64,000 bases of DNA from Sphaerosporella brunnea (lineage: Eukaryota > Ascomycota > Pezizomycetes > Pezizales > Pyronemataceae): the NCBI GenBank assembly GCA_008704415.1, contig VXIS01000066.1, positions 1 to 64,000 on the forward strand, read 5' to 3'. The position numbers were made by a program, and so were the translations under genes. Position 1 is the first letter of the stretch. Every line of letters starts with the position of its first letter. The notes under the pieces were generated by a model. It worked only from the letters and a program-made list of their open reading frames with translations. It had not been told where the DNA came from and did not search any database. This document shows, piece after piece, positions 9,513 through 23,000 of this stretch.

Positions 9513-12500
9513 CTATCCCAAATACGCCGGGATACCATAAACGACCGGCGCTGCACCGTTCAGATACTTCATGATGCATTTCTCGCGTGCACCAGCCACC
9601 GCCTCGACCAAGCTCTTTCTCTGTTTCTGGCCCGAACCGCCAGGACTCAAGCCCCACTTTTCAAGGACATCTTTTGTGAACTTGTCAATATCCTTATCCG
9701 TGACATCCCACAGGTTCGCCAGGATCGCCGGACAGCCAGCAAGAAGGTAGTTAGTCGGAGTTCCGTGAGGTTCAAACTCTCCAGCGTCTTTGAGAGAACC
9801 GGAAGAACAGCCCATCAGGCACGTAACTGCACAGCGATCGAGTTTGCGCAGAGTCTTGGCTTTGATGTAATGCTCTCCTCCACCGTGCCCAAAGTACAGG
9901 AAAATATCTTTGGAAAGAAGGTTCCCCTTAAACTCCTCCTCAGTTGGTGTACGCTTGACGATGCCTATCCACTGGCCTGGAAGGCCCTTGAGATCATCCT
10001 CGAACATCTTCTGAGTGTTTTTTAGGTCAGAATCAGGGTTGAGGACGTATGCACCGGAGGTGGGTTTGACGTAGTGTCCAGGGCGTGAGTGCTGGCCACA
10101 GGTTTGTTGCATCTGCAAGATCCGGTCACGCAACGCCGCCATAGAAGGAAGCCGTGAAACCGAATGTCCGCGAAGACAAGGCATTGACTCCCACGGGAAC
10201 ATCTGGACGGATTTATCCAGGACGAGGATAGTGTGATCCATGTCTGTCTCTGTTTTCTCATGCGCTACCTCTCGGTAATATGCTGTTAGCGCAGCAGTCA
10301 ATCCGAGTATCATCTGAATTCGATGTCAGCATGATAATGCACAGCATGGAAGATGAAGTACCAACCGGATCCAGATCAAGCTCGTCGTAAGCGTTGCCTT
10401 CTCCGTGAAACTGCAGGATGTCGACCACAAAGTAAATCAAATCGGTGAGTTCCTCAGTTATGTCTTGATCTTGAGGATCGCCCAACGCAATGAAAAGCTC
10501 TAGTACTTTGTTGTCGATGTCAATCTTGCCAGCCCTGTTCTTTTTACGCGAAGGAAGCCTTGAAAGTATTTTGTCAAAGGTAGCTTTAAATCGGGCGAAC
10601 AGATGCGGGTTCTTGGGATAAGGTGAAAAGATGCCCCTGAATCCGCCGAGCCATGTGCGCTCAACGCCCTGAAGCAGCTCGCCTAAGGAGTTGTCCAACG
10701 TTTGGCGCTCCTCCCACCATTTTGCCCTGTCCGCCTTATGTTCCATGTACTTCGCGTTTCGGGTGCTCTCGTTAGACTCGTCAATGATTCCCTTGAGCGT
10801 GCCTATGGCATCTTCGTACTCAATAACCTCCAGATCGTCGTCTCGCGAGTTGTGGCGGTTGAGCGGCAACCTAACCATCAACTGGTTCTTTCCAGCTTGG
10901 AAGCGCGTGATGTACAGCTCTTTGCGGTTTTCACTCATGGTCACAGATACCGCTGCCCATTGTTTCGGAATTATGTCGACGTACTCGGACTGAAACTTCG
11001 CAAACTCGAAGGGAGCAACTTGAAGAGTGGCACTTATGACCTGAAAGGTACTAAATTCAGGCCATTGGAGGTCATCTTTGATGGTGGCTCCGAACTTCTC
11101 AGTTTCAACTACAAGTTTCTCTCGCTGGGTGGCCAGCGCTTTTTGTAGTTCTACTATTGGTTAGTGATGCACGCCTCAAGGCTGATGAACAGAACGTATT
11201 GCTTACCCAAGGAATAACTCGCATAGAGTGGGTGCTGTGGTCCTGGCCCTTTTGAGCTCGTCAATGCGGAGAGCAACACAATAATGCTGGTCAGCAAAGA
11301 AGCCACTCGGGGAATTGTGGTAGAAGACCCCGACTTCATGGCCTTCGAATGCACTTTGTATATACAGTCGCGGGCCTGTTCCAGAACCTCAATGAAGCGC
11401 TTTGTCGTTTTTACAGCAACCTTGCGAGATGTCTTTTTGACCGGAGAAAGGATGACACCGGCAAGCTCCAGCGATTGTGCGATGCTTGGTAAAGATATAG
11501 TAGAATCCTGCAACACACTGAAGACGGGGTCGGATGCGACCAAAGAAAGCGCTTCCTGAAGCCGAGCCATAGCCTCTGCCAGGCCTTGTGATATGATCTC
11601 CTGGCTGCCTGCAGGGAAGCTGGCTGCTTGTTCCAGGACTTCCGTGGCGGCAACACATTCGCCTTGAAGCGCTAAACTCTGGGCAATCAGTCGCTGTATG
11701 TCACCTTTCTGCCGCAGCAAGAGTGCGCACTCGCTGGCAACTGAAGGTATTGGCTTCTCACAAGCCGGCGGCGCAGCTGTGGCCTTGGCTCGTCCCCTTG
11801 TGGGAGTTTTGGACCGCGCCGGGGGTGTTCTAGAGCGCGTTGGGGTTTTGGACCGCGTTGGAGTTTTGGACCGTGTAGGCGTTTTTCCTCTTCTTTGTCG
11901 CGCCTGACCCTGCTCTTCAACTTCCAGCTGCTCCATCCTACATGTACGTTAGCTCTGTTTATGATCAAACGGATAGCCTTACTTCTCGACTAGTTCATCT
12001 TGAGTTGGCTTATCAGCAACTTGTGCCAACAAGCTGTCGATGAGCTTGTCCGCACGACGGTAGGCGCCCACTTCAGAATCAAAATCTCCACCGAGCTTCT
12101 CCAAGTTGCCGGCAGCTACCTCAAGGGCGATAATTGCTCTGTTATCTAAGACAGATTTACGGATAGCTTCCAGGATCTCGCCGCCTTCCTCGATCTTTCC
12201 GCCCCGAATGTTCAGATCCGCAAGCATGACCTGCGTCCAATCAACCATCGATTTGGCATCGACGGCTCTGACCACCTTCAGAGCTTCTTTTACAAAGTAT
12301 ATAGACTCCTGAATCAGGCCGAGGTGGCGATAAACATTGGCTACTTGTACGAAACCGAGGTGAAGGGAGGAAACAAGTGGCCATAGAGAAGGGAGGATCA
12401 ACGTCTCGGGAGTCGTTGAATTCTGTTTGGCCTTTGCATCGGCCAAACAGAGCGCCTGCATGGTTCCTGACAAGTCCACGCCCGAAGATTTGACGGCTGA

Positions 12501-15500
12501 AGATCCTTTATTTAGGGATTCAAGGCCGGCCCAAGCCCTGTAATTCAGCTTAACGCATCGGCGGGCATGAAGAAGGGATTCGTTGACATTTCCCTTTTCA
12601 AACGCTACCAGGCTTAAGACATATGCAGCATCAGCGATGAGGCGGTTGATCATCACCCGGCTAGTATATTTAGCACCAGATTGTTTGGCCGCGGTCAGGG
12701 CCGCATCCTGAGAGGCGATGAGACCCGCATCGCCAAAGTACTCCAATCCTTTGTCTAAGTTTCCAATCCCAACCAGATACTCGGTGTAAGCGAGATGCCA
12801 TTCCAGTTTGGTGGCGGTTGTAACTTCATTTGGGATCTTCTTGAGCCATGATTGAGCTTTGACGAGCGCTAATCCCGCCTTGCCGGAATAGCCTAATCGT
12901 AGGTACTGTAACCCTAATTTCGAGTGAAGACTGATGAGGGCTACAAGTGATCCTAGTTAAGCATTGGTGTAAGTCAACGGGGATGGCCGGACTTACCATC
13001 GTAATTGACCGAAGTCTCTAGTTTTCGGAATTCCAGTAGCAAGTCCAAAGTTGCCAGCTTCTGGTTGTATTCCCCCCTCATGTCAAAGAACTCGACGGCC
13101 ATTTCCAGCCGCTTGATCATGTTTGCCGGGTTGTCGAGTCTGCGTTGGACAGCATCCCACGTTCCCTCCTGCCGGATTATTCGTGTCCAGAGCTCAACAG
13201 CTCTGTCCGTTATAGTGGACAGCAACTTGTCGTCAAACCAACGGGAAAAGGCCAACCCCATACAGCAACGAGCGATAATATCGTCTTTAAACATCTCCAG
13301 ATCGCTGTCCTCATCCAACTCGTGAGATGAGGCGACATTTGCCCATTCGATAATCTCTTCCGCTAAATCTTTCATTGCTTCTTCTGAAAGCAAGCCGGGG
13401 TGGTCGATCGAGGCCTCGAGCAAGGTGACAATAACTCTTGCCCTTCGTATCGGCATTTCCTCAAGATCATAAATTTCGATAAGCCGCTCTCCCAGAATTC
13501 GCACAACGGAACCATCGTCCGCCATTTGGTCCAGGGCCAGGGATAAAGACCATTCTAGTAAACAACCTCGAGCTGAGGTGGAGAGTCCATCGATCTGAAA
13601 TCGCAATTCCGCTGCAACTCGATCTTTCTTCTTGATTGCTATCCTGACCAACCCGCTCAAGGAAGCCCCGACGGATGCAACATCTCTACCCGGACTGTCA
13701 ATTAGCTGATGGATTGGCTGACCACTTGTCGCCCGCTCTCCGAGTTCGTTCAGGAGCCCGATGATCGAGGCAGTAGTGATTGCCGTAAGGAAGGCATCCT
13801 CACTTCGGCGATAGTCCCGGGCGCTGAGATAAATGCTTCCAAGGGTCTCCCACTTTCTTACAATCGACGCTTGAATTAGCTCCGATGCTGGTCGGTCATT
13901 CATGGCGGAGATGCTGCTTCGCAGTGCTCGCACAGCCTTGCCCTCGCATCCACTCGTCTTCCGATAGAGCAAAAATATCTGCCAATAGACATTCGACATC
14001 TTGTCGTAGATCGCATCCATCTGACCTGGCTTTGCTCGTTCGACAGCATTAATGGCGGACCAGCATTCACCAAGGGAGGATTCGGCGTATTCCCATGATC
14101 TAGGATCTTGTGTATCAAAGCCCCAGAATAGTGCCGACAGAACCGTGTCAATTGCAGGAACAAGGATTGATTGCAACCGCCCCTGTTCATCTTCAGATAT
14201 TCCCATAGACATGTATTTACGGCAAAAATGCACCACACTCTTGAATGCCTGATCGCATATCCTTCTCAAGGTTCGTTCCGCGGGTTCCATTGAATAGCTG
14301 GCCTCCAATGATCGGCGCCCTTCGTTTGGAAGTGAAGTCAAAAGGCCCAAGCTATTTCGTCTGAGCTGTGCGACTTCTTGCAACAAAAGTTCGAGATCTT
14401 GTTTCCGGCCTCGGGCAACATTGTGTAACTCATCCGCTGCACTTCCAATCTTTTTCTCAAGTGGTTCCAGAATATCCATTGCAGGCATACCTTTATCAGC
14501 GTGACCAAGTCGTATTGCTTTTAATTCCAACACAGCCAACCGAAGCTCGCAAAGCACCACGAGTGCGGCATCAGTTTTGTCCCCATGCTTCATTAATTCC
14601 GCCTGCCATTTTCGGGTCCATTGAACGCTCTCATTGGCAAGATTTGCGTCCGATGCCGCCCAGGAGATCAACTTGTAGAATTCGAGAGAGAGTGGCTGTC
14701 CAGCGCAAATATGACTCTTCATCTTTTCCACGGTATCTCTAACCACCGTATAGCGCTCACATTTGCCCTTCAAATCCACGGATTGGGTTTTTCGCAGATA
14801 AACTGCCACATACTTTCCGGTAAGCTCACTGAGATCCTTAGGCTTCTCTTCTGGACGCAACATCTGTTGAAATGACAGACATTCGACATAGGATAACTGA
14901 AGAACCAATGCGGTCTTTGCAGAGGAAAGTGTTTGACCTGATGAAAGCGAAGTTTCCTTGCTTGGCGATGAAGATTGTGCTAGAGATAATAGAGCTTGAG
15001 ACAGGTTGTTAACATGTGGCAGTGCCTTTGCGGCGGAAGTTTTTGCTAGTAGTTGGATCAGAGCAAACGGGTTGTACTCTGACGAGAGCAAGGGGAGGAT
15101 TTTCTAAGAAGTTGTTCAGCCTTCGAGCTTGGAAATTTGGAAAAGTTGTTCCTTACATCAATGAGATCAGGTCTCGTCAGTCCAGCAATAAATCGCAAGA
15201 CGGCCAATTGATAGCTGATCACCAAAGGGAATGCCGAGTTCGACGCCGAGATGTGTGTGAATTCCAAAAGATTTAAAAGTTCGTTGTCGGTTTTTAGATC
15301 CGCGCCCGCCCTGTTTTCCTTTCCAGAACCCTTCATTCTCGCAGAGAGCTTCGAGGTAGCGTTTTTCTTGTCCTCCGTAGACTGGTCCACCGGACAACTC
15401 GATATCCCACTTCCGCTCAACATACTCCGCTGCAGCCTGCCTTTTAACAACTTCAATTCAGCCAAGGCAAGCTCCATCTTACCCAGTTGAATGAGTTTCG

Positions 15501-16041
15501 ACACCAGGCTCAATCGTGCATTTTCAGTCTGTAGGGGCTGCATCGGTGGCACGCCATCGGCACCATCGACCGATATCAAAAATGATATCGAGATGCTACA
15601 GCAATTTGCCAGGTGGTCGAGGCTATCCAGGAGCGTTGAGGGTGACTCGGTGCTGTTTCCGGTGCGCGATTGCAACGATTTCGTGCTACCTGTCGTGACG
15701 GTGCTCTTTGTGGAAGAAGCCGTATGCAGCGCCCCGGGCTTGTTATCCGCTGCAGACTTCGCAGCGTCAGCCAGACTTCGTAGGCTGCTGTTGATGACCT
15801 CAACGGCAAGCCTCGATCGATCCAATATAGTGCATTGCGGATTCTTGTTGTTCTCCTGTCGTCCTCTGGATAGGGCTGGTACTGTTCGTGGGTTTTGAAT
15901 TTTCCGGGACACGGCAGTTGAAGCTAGTCGTGGAGAAAGAGTATCGTTGAGCAAAGCAACGGTTGAACTCAAACAAGTGTCCACAGTGAGACACTGCTTG
16001 ATGGCCTCGCACGGATTTGAGGTTGGTGGTTGTGTGAGCAT
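9513..16041 (-). CDS. bimB: Separase (BimB/Esp1 type cysteine protease)
   Basis: Caspase-fold (clan CD, C50) protease that cleaves the cohesin kleisin at anaphase onset. Exons 15157-16041, 12997-15103, 11983-12952, 11207-11937, 10366-11153 and 9513-10313 give 2,093 aa; all five joins keep frame. The N-terminal 1,300 residues are helical/TPR-like repeats (for example YFGDAGLIASQDAALTAAKQ, VANVYRHLGLIQESIYFVKE). The catalytic domain is in the last exons: His in YFGHGGGE (about residue 1970) and Cys in LMGCSSG (about 1996). DKSVQMFPWESMPCLRG is also diagnostic. Residues 1340-1368 form a tandem run of TPTR/TPPAR units matching the Cdk consensus. The CACTAAC branch point before 11153 is textbook. 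Start is the ATG at 16039-16041 (MLTQPPTSNP). The N-terminus of separases is poorly conserved, so an extra 5' exon cannot be excluded. Symbol follows the Aspergillus nidulans name; ESP1 in yeast. Confidence 0.95.
11796..11882 (-). repeat. Tandem TPTRSK-coding repeat within separase
   Basis: An imperfect 18-bp unit (plus-strand GTTTTGGACCGCGTTGG-like) repeats about five times inside exon 4. It encodes KTPTRS KTPTRS KTPTRS RTPPARS KTPTRG. Four units are full S/T-P-x-K/R matches. Confidence 0.85.
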
Positions 16042-16802
16042 CGCGCTCTCTGTGAACTGTGCCGCTACTAGCGGGGTGAAAAGGCAGGCTGGTTCCTCGA
16101 GTCGACAACACCTGTGCGATTCGAGGAATTTGAGATCGGAGTGTGGGTGGATAAGTTCGCACTGGGTTGAGGGATGTTGATGTTAGGACAAAGAACGACG
16201 GACAGCGGGACGCAGAGGAGGAGGGGTGGTTGTCGTCGTTCTGGTATTATTTATGTTTCGTGAGTGGGAGTGAGTAGGACGCGGTTGTTTTGACTGGGTG
16301 TTGCTGCAACAACCGTTTGCCGCGTTGCACAAAGATCGCCGATCACGTGGCAAATGCTCATCGCATGGCTCGAGCCTAAACTACCCCCAATCACGTAAGG
16401 CGTCCCTTCCGCCTCGTGCCCCCTTCCCATCCAGCAAGTGCCGCAAGCCCTCTTGGTGGGGAAGGTCAGAGAACCGACTGAACGAACTCCTCAATCAAAC
16501 AAACAAGGGGTCCAGTAAAGAGCCGCCTCACTCGCAATCCCAACTCAACCGCCCACCACGGAAAACACTCCCTTCCATTCGAAATGTGCGAGCATTGACA
16601 ACGATCGCCGGCCCCGAAACCGCAACAAACTATCAAGCCCATCCCCCGCCTCCTAAACTCCCCCGGCGCTCATCCGGAGACCTTTCCATGGACCTTTGAT
16701 CCCGCACCCCCGTAACCCTTCAGCAACCAACGACCAGCAATTTGCCCCAGTCACGATTCTCCCTTCAGGCGCTTAACTCATTCCGAGCTTGCGGATTCCA
16801 AC
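16042..16802. promoter_or_regulatory. Divergent intergenic region separase/Afi1
   Basis: 761 bp between the separase and Afi1-like start codons. The open frames in it are low-complexity and start at non-ATG codons. No motif is secure; the last 200 bp before the Afi1 start is pyrimidine-rich, as in fungal leaders. Confidence 0.45.
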
Positions 16803-19177
16803 ATGTCGGGCGCTGAAGCTTCGATCAGAACCGTGTCCAGCAGCGCCGGTACCGCGGGCTCCCGGAACAGTATCGGGAGCGCCAGGAGTGTCGGTGTTGT
16901 AGGAGGAAATGCTGCGGCTAACCAGCAGCACGTCGATTACATTCTTGTTGCGCAGTTCTCCATCGACGAAGGATCTATAATGGAACACCAGTACCCTAAC
17001 CCTATAAGCGGCGACGAACAGTAAGTCCCCGGCGCGAGGCGTAGCCGTACCGGCAGTAGCTGATTGTTTGTTTGGGATCTAGTATGCTGGCCGAGCTTAT
17101 GCTTCCCGATGGCGCCCATACCCGTGACCAGGACTGGACGATTTTCTTCTTGCACAAAGACGCGGAAGCCTCGGAGGAGCCGCTGGAGCCCGGCACGCAA
17201 GCGCCGTTGATTTACGTCCTGAATCTTGTCATAACGAAGCATGACAAAGGGGCGAAAAGGTAGGGCGATCTCGTCACGGTGTTAGTGGATGCGAGTGCTG
17301 AATCCGAGCTATATAGAGGTGCGATCTGTAAGGCGATGGCAATTTGCACTCGCCATTCGTTTTTGCACATCTACAAGCCATTGCTCCTGTTTGCACTGGA
17401 GGACTACTTCAAAAACCCCTCAGTCGATATACTGAAGAAGTTGTTCACTTCGGTGAACAGCATGGATCTCTCGGCCATGCCCCGTCTGTCTATATTCGAG
17501 CGCCAGATCCTAGCGGCGAGTGATAACAAGGAGATGTTCTCTGAAAAATTCGAAGAAATGGCCCAGACCACCATGGCTGCTCATATGCGATCGCCATCGG
17601 TGACGGCGGTACCGGGTGAATCTGACGGAGAGAAGAAGCCGACCACATACATTAACCTGGGCCCCGGAAGAAACAAATTTATGAACGGAAAGATCGCGAT
17701 CTCACGCGACAGCCACGAATTTGAGACCAAGGTGGTATATAATGGTATACCAGTGCCAATTCGAGTGCCGGTGGCTGTTTTGCCCGAAACTGTTGGTGAT
17801 GTGAGTTGCCTTATCGTCTGGAATAGCTTTGCAGAACATTGTAACTGATATCTGGGTGATCATCCAGTTCTCACTCATTCAACTTATCACAACATTTGCT
17901 GCCCCCCATGCCCTTCACCCGCAGCCTTTTCCTCTCCACCCTCACCTGACAACAAACGGTCCATACACGCATCCAGTCATAGTTTTGATGAACGGCCTTC
18001 TCACAGAAAAGAGAATCATCTTTCTCAGCCACGACAGACCATCTGGTGAAGTTGCGAATCATGTGCTGGCGGCGTGTGCTTTAGCCAGTGGCGGCACTCT
18101 TCGCGGTTTCAGTCGACATGCTTTTCCATACACCGACCTTTCAAAGGTTGAAGAGCTCTTGCAAGTTCCTGGGTTCATCGCTGGCGTGAAGAACCCTGCC
18201 TTTGCTCACCACCCTAGCTGGTGGGACATTCTATGTAATATTGACACTGGTCGAATTAAGATCTCTACCGAGATCAAGCAACCGCCACCCTCGGAGAACA
18301 GCGCGCTATTTGCGGCTGCGTCCACAGTGTCTGGGGGTAGTTTCGACACAGGCGACAACTTGTTCATGGAAGATGTTGTGCATTGTATCTCGTCTCGCTT
18401 CGGAGAAAAGGCTGTTCGGGCGAAGATGAGAGATTGGATTATTCGTTTCACGCACATGGCCGCAGCTTTTGAAGAAATGGTGCATGGTGCCAGCGCGCTC
18501 TGGATTGGCCACGAAGAGAACCATGTCCTCCGTGGGCACGGTCATGTATGGCCAGATGAGCAGTCCAAACATCGCGACTTGGCTGCGAACATGTCGAGGA
18601 TTGAAGGCTGGAGGACTACCCGCAGCTACCATGCGTACGTGCAAGACGTTCAGAGTTCTTACGTCGCCAAACCTATCAAGATAATGGACCTGAACCACCA
18701 AATGGACCGCTTGCGGACGCTGAAACTTTCGCCGGAGGAAGCCGGTAAAATATATCAGGCTGTCAAAGAATATGTGAATGATTACGAGGAGATAAATCAA
18801 GTAAGTGTCTCGCTGGTTGTATGGAAGCTGCAGGTCTCTAACTCTGCCAGTTGCTCTGCGCTCTGCCAGAAAACCAAGGCGGGCTCTTTCCAATCGCCGT
18901 TGGATTGTTTCACCCTTCTCAGAAGGTGCGGTTCGCTATTGTTGAGTTACTAGAACGGATCTCAGTCCATATGGTAAGTCTCTGGCCATCTCTGCATAGG
19001 ATATACCTCGATCTTCTAAAAACCACTTAGGCTGGTCGCCACTTTTTTGGGTCATTAAATCGGTTTCAAAAGTTGGCTTTCATCCGTCTTCAACAGGAGA
19101 AACTCAATGCATCAGAGAGTCCCGTGGCCGCAAACGGATTGACCATGTCAGGCCTCAACTTGGCTGAGAGGACTTGA
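16803..19177 (+). CDS. AFI1: Afi1-like Arf3-docking polarity protein (DENN-type)
   Basis: Exons 16803-17020, 17083-17259, 17317-17800, 17868-18800, 18851-18973 and 19031-19177 give 693 aa. The N-terminal part (about 40-160, [22 protein letters not shown] ... [20 protein letters not shown]) matches the Afi1/Arf3-docking domain. The middle (about 290-560, [36 protein letters not shown]) matches the SPA stabilisation-of-polarity-axis/DENN region. In yeast the family binds Arf3 and helps place polarised growth at the plasma membrane; hyphal tip polarity is the expected role here. An in-frame TAG at 17261-17263 is not a lesion: it is inside a 57-nt intron (AAAAG|GTAGGG ... CTATATAG|AGGTGCG) whose removal joins KR to [20 protein letters not shown]. 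The last exon encodes [20 protein letters not shown] and ends at TGA 19175-19177. Confidence 0.88.
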
Positions 19178-20018
19178 TAGCCAAGTGTGGATGCCAGGAG
19201 TTTGGCGTTTAGGAATGTATACAGAACGCGATATACCCAGTCTCAGTTGAATTGAAACGCTTATCATAGTTGTCGCACTGCGTGCTTGGCCGGATATCCC
19301 CGCTGTGAAGTCTTCGTTGATTCTCCCCCACTGGCGAGAAAGAAGGGTCGTCCTTTTTTCTTGATCAAAACTCATCTTTGTTTTTTCTGCGGACCCCACT
19401 TGCGTAAATGCAGGTCCCAGTGAACGATGCTCTTGCTTTTTCACATCCCAGCAAATGGTCGATTACAGAAAATCCATTCTCTTTGGGGCTCAATTGGTAT
19501 TGAGTCTAAAAAGGGCAATCTTCCACTGCTTCATATCTTGACACCACCGGCGGCCGTCAAAGAGGTTATAGGCTCTTTCCCGAGAGAAAGTGGGTGTCTG
19601 TGCTTTCCGTCGCTTTCACAGGATGTTTACCGTTGGGTTTAAATCGCTTTCTGATGGAAATGCCAAGTCACGTGGGTGGCCATAGCGTTGCCCCACTTCT
19701 TGAAGTCATTTTCATCTTGACCTCAATACCGCAACAAACCTCCAGCTGCCGTAATAATACAAATACGCAGCTCTTGCGTCCACGGATCTCTGTCTATATT
19801 GCCATTTAAAATTGCAATAGATAACAGACCGTCACAGAATTCTCCAGATCGCACCCCGCCGCACAGTAGCGATCTCCTAACCCCCGCACACGCGACTTTT
19901 TCTTGACGCGCAAAAGATACGAACTACTTGACGGTCCGCCGACTTGCTTGCCAGTGGTTGTGGCACAGCAGACGGTGAGACACAGCAACCTGAAAGGAAT
20001 TTACTCGCTTAGCTCACG
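19178..20018. other. Intergenic, Afi1 3' end and exportin-T promoter
   Basis: 841 bp with several short open frames on both strands but no recognisable protein content. Presumably it holds the Afi1 terminator/poly-A region and the LOS1 promoter. I see no repeat or RNA gene. Confidence 0.4.
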
Positions 20019-23000
20019 ATGGACGTTCGAGTAAGTTTCTTTCCCGCCGAGCATGGCCACTCCTTGTTCACCTGTTGAGTGCGTTCTCGCCCTTCAGTCG
20101 CTGACTTAAACAGTTGGAACAGGCCGTGGAGATCGCAGCGGCCCCCCACTTGGTTCCCGACCAACAAGTTGTTCAACAGGTCCTTGCGCACCGTCACCCT
20201 TGCTTAGTTTTGGCTGCGTGCTAATTTTCAAAGGCGTTCGATTATGTCCACGGCGTTAAAGACTCGGAAGATGGCTGGCAGGCCGCCCTTCCATTGTTTG
20301 CGCGTGCCGCACGAGCATCGGAAACCGCACGCATGTTCAGTCTTGAGATCCTGGCAGCAGCCATCGAACGGCGCCTGAGCCGTCCAGAAGACGAGTCGTT
20401 GCAGTATATCAGACAGCTTGTCCTCGAGTACGTGCGATCGAGCTATGGCCCTGGCGCTGCCATGTCGGATAGTCCGTTCATTCAGAACAAGCTCAGCCAC
20501 GTCTTAACGCTGCTCTTTGTTGCTACCTACACAACAAGCTGGCATAGTTTCTTCGACGACTTCATATCCCTGGGTAAATCCTCGCCGGGCGGCGCCTGGG
20601 ACCATCTGCCAGGTGTCCAGCTTTTCCTGCGAGTGTGCGCCAGTGTCCACGACGAGGTTGCCGATGTCCTCATACCTCGAACTCCGCAGGAAGGTCAGCG
20701 AAACGTTGCGATCAAGGACTGTGTACGAGGGCGAGACATGCAGAAGCTGGTTGCTTCGTGGCAGGAGATAATGGAAGAGTGGAAGGGCAAAGATAGCTCA
20801 GTAGTAGAGATGGGCCTCAAAATCATAGGCCGCTGGGTCAGCTGGATTGATATTTCGCTTGTCGTTAACGAATTGATGCTGAGCCAGCTCTTCCAATTCA
20901 TGGGCTTCGGTGGCAAGGTTCGAGATGCGGCAATTGGTGCTCTGACGGAAATTGTTGGAAAAAAGATGAAGCCTGCCGATAAGCTGGACCTGATCACTTA
21001 CCTTAATGTGGGACAGGTCGCGGAAGAGATTGCTGGGTCCGCGGCTTTGCAGGACCAGAAGGCGGAAGATTACGACACAGATCTTGCTGAAGGGACCGCC
21101 AAGTTGGTCAATGTGGCCATGCTGGACGTCGTGCTTATCATGGGCAAGGTACGTATAATACCAAATAGCATTCCTTGGCGATGTTATGCTGACAATTCAA
21201 AGGAAGACGTGGACGACAGCACCCGGCAGCGTGCAGAAAACCTCTTGCAGTTGCTTATGCCAATGTTGCTCCGGTTCTTCTCGGATGAATACGACGATGT
21301 GTCTGCTGCAGTGTTCCCTGTCACTACAGAACTGCTTTCACTCTTGAGGAAAGAAAAAAAGGCCACTGGAACACTTATTCCGGGGCACATGGCACTCCTC
21401 CAGCCGATTCTGAAGGCAATTGTACTCAAGACAAAATATGACGAGGATACCAACTGGGGAGAAGAAGATGACCAGTCTGAAGAGGCTGAATTTGAGCAGC
21501 TCCGGAGACAGCTCAAGACCATGCAGGACGCTGTCTCCCAAATTGACGAGAGCCTTTTCATCGACCTCATGACGCAACTGATAGAAGGCACATTCGATAG
21601 GATGGCCCAGAGCAACTCGGTTGACTGGCGGGATGTGGATCTGGCACTCTATGAAATGTTTTCTTTTGGGGAACTGGCCATGCGCAATGGTGGATTGTAC
21701 ATCAAGGGACAGCCTAGCGGGGTTGCCGCAGAGAGGCTGATCAATATGTTTGGGAAGATGATGGCTTCCAGTGAGAAGATATCCCCTTAGCCCAGCTTAC
21801 TGAAAGCTGACAGTTCCCTTAGATGTTCCAAATCACCCTCACCCGGTTATCAAGCTAAAGTCCATGGAGCTCTTCATGCGACACCATACATTCTTTGAAG
21901 TTCACACGGGTTATATCCCACGAGCTTTGGAGGGATTTAATAAGTGTATCCATGACAACCATATCCGTGTGAGAACTCGCTCGTGGTATCTGTTCCATCG
22001 TTTCGTCAAGAGCTTGAGGCAACATATGGGTGAAGTTGCGGAAACTATTTTGGGAGCTATGGGTGACTTGCTGGTTATCCGCGCGGAATTGCCAGAAGAA
22101 AAGAACGATTCGGACGAAATGTCCGAATCCCAGCAGACCGAGGATACGAACTTTGAGAGCCAGCTTTACTTGTTCGAGGCAGTGGGCTGCATGTGTTCGG
22201 TGCCATCACTGTCAGCAGAAAAGCAGGCCATGCTGGTCAAAACAGTCACCACACCTCTTTTCTCTGACATTGAACAAAACCTACCGGTCGCCGAAGTGGG
22301 AGATGCGAGAGCCGCGCTTCAAATCCATCACGACATCATGGCACTCGGAACCACGGGGAAGGGATTCTCTGACTGGGTTGCTGGCAGTAGCCGCCCGGAC
22401 AAGACTTGCGTCCCTGAGGTTGCAAACGAGTTTGGTCGGGTGACAGAAGCTATTCTGGTGGCATTGGAGCGACTGAGTAACTTCTCCGTGGTTAGGGAAG
22501 CGGCTAGGTTCTCATTCGCCCGTATCGTCGGCGTATTGGGCTCGAGCATCTTGCCATCGCTTCCCAGGTGGATTTCCGGACTGCTAGCCAAGAACTCGAC
22601 TAAGGATGAGATTTGCATGTTCCTGAAGCTGTTGAACCAGCTTATCCACAGCTTCAAGGTATGGAAATTTTCTTCCTTGCTTGCTTCTGCGGATAGCGTA
22701 CTGATCACAAAATAGAACGTGATGTATGAGATGCTCAACGAACTCCTCACCCCTCTTTTGCAGCGTATATTCTCGGCGCTCTCGGAGCCGGTGACCGGAA
22801 CGGACGATCAGGTTCAGCTTACCGAACTCCGGCGAGAGTTTCTCAACTTCATTTTGATGATCTTGAACAACGATCTTGGCCAGGTTCTCGTCAGTGAAGG
22901 TATGTGATTCTTGCAGCAAGTATTTACAACGGACGTATAGTTGATGCTATTGGACAGCCAACCGGAACCAGTTCGAAACGGTGCTCACAGCTGTTGAACA

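Noticed and set aside
16298..16699. 133-codon plus-strand frame in the separase/Afi1 spacer
   Set aside because: No ATG at its start, Ser/Pro/Arg low complexity, no family resemblance; it lies where a promoter and leader are expected.
17261..17263. Nonsense mutation making the Afi1-like gene a pseudogene
   Set aside because: The TAG is inside a canonical 57-nt intron whose removal restores the conserved reading.
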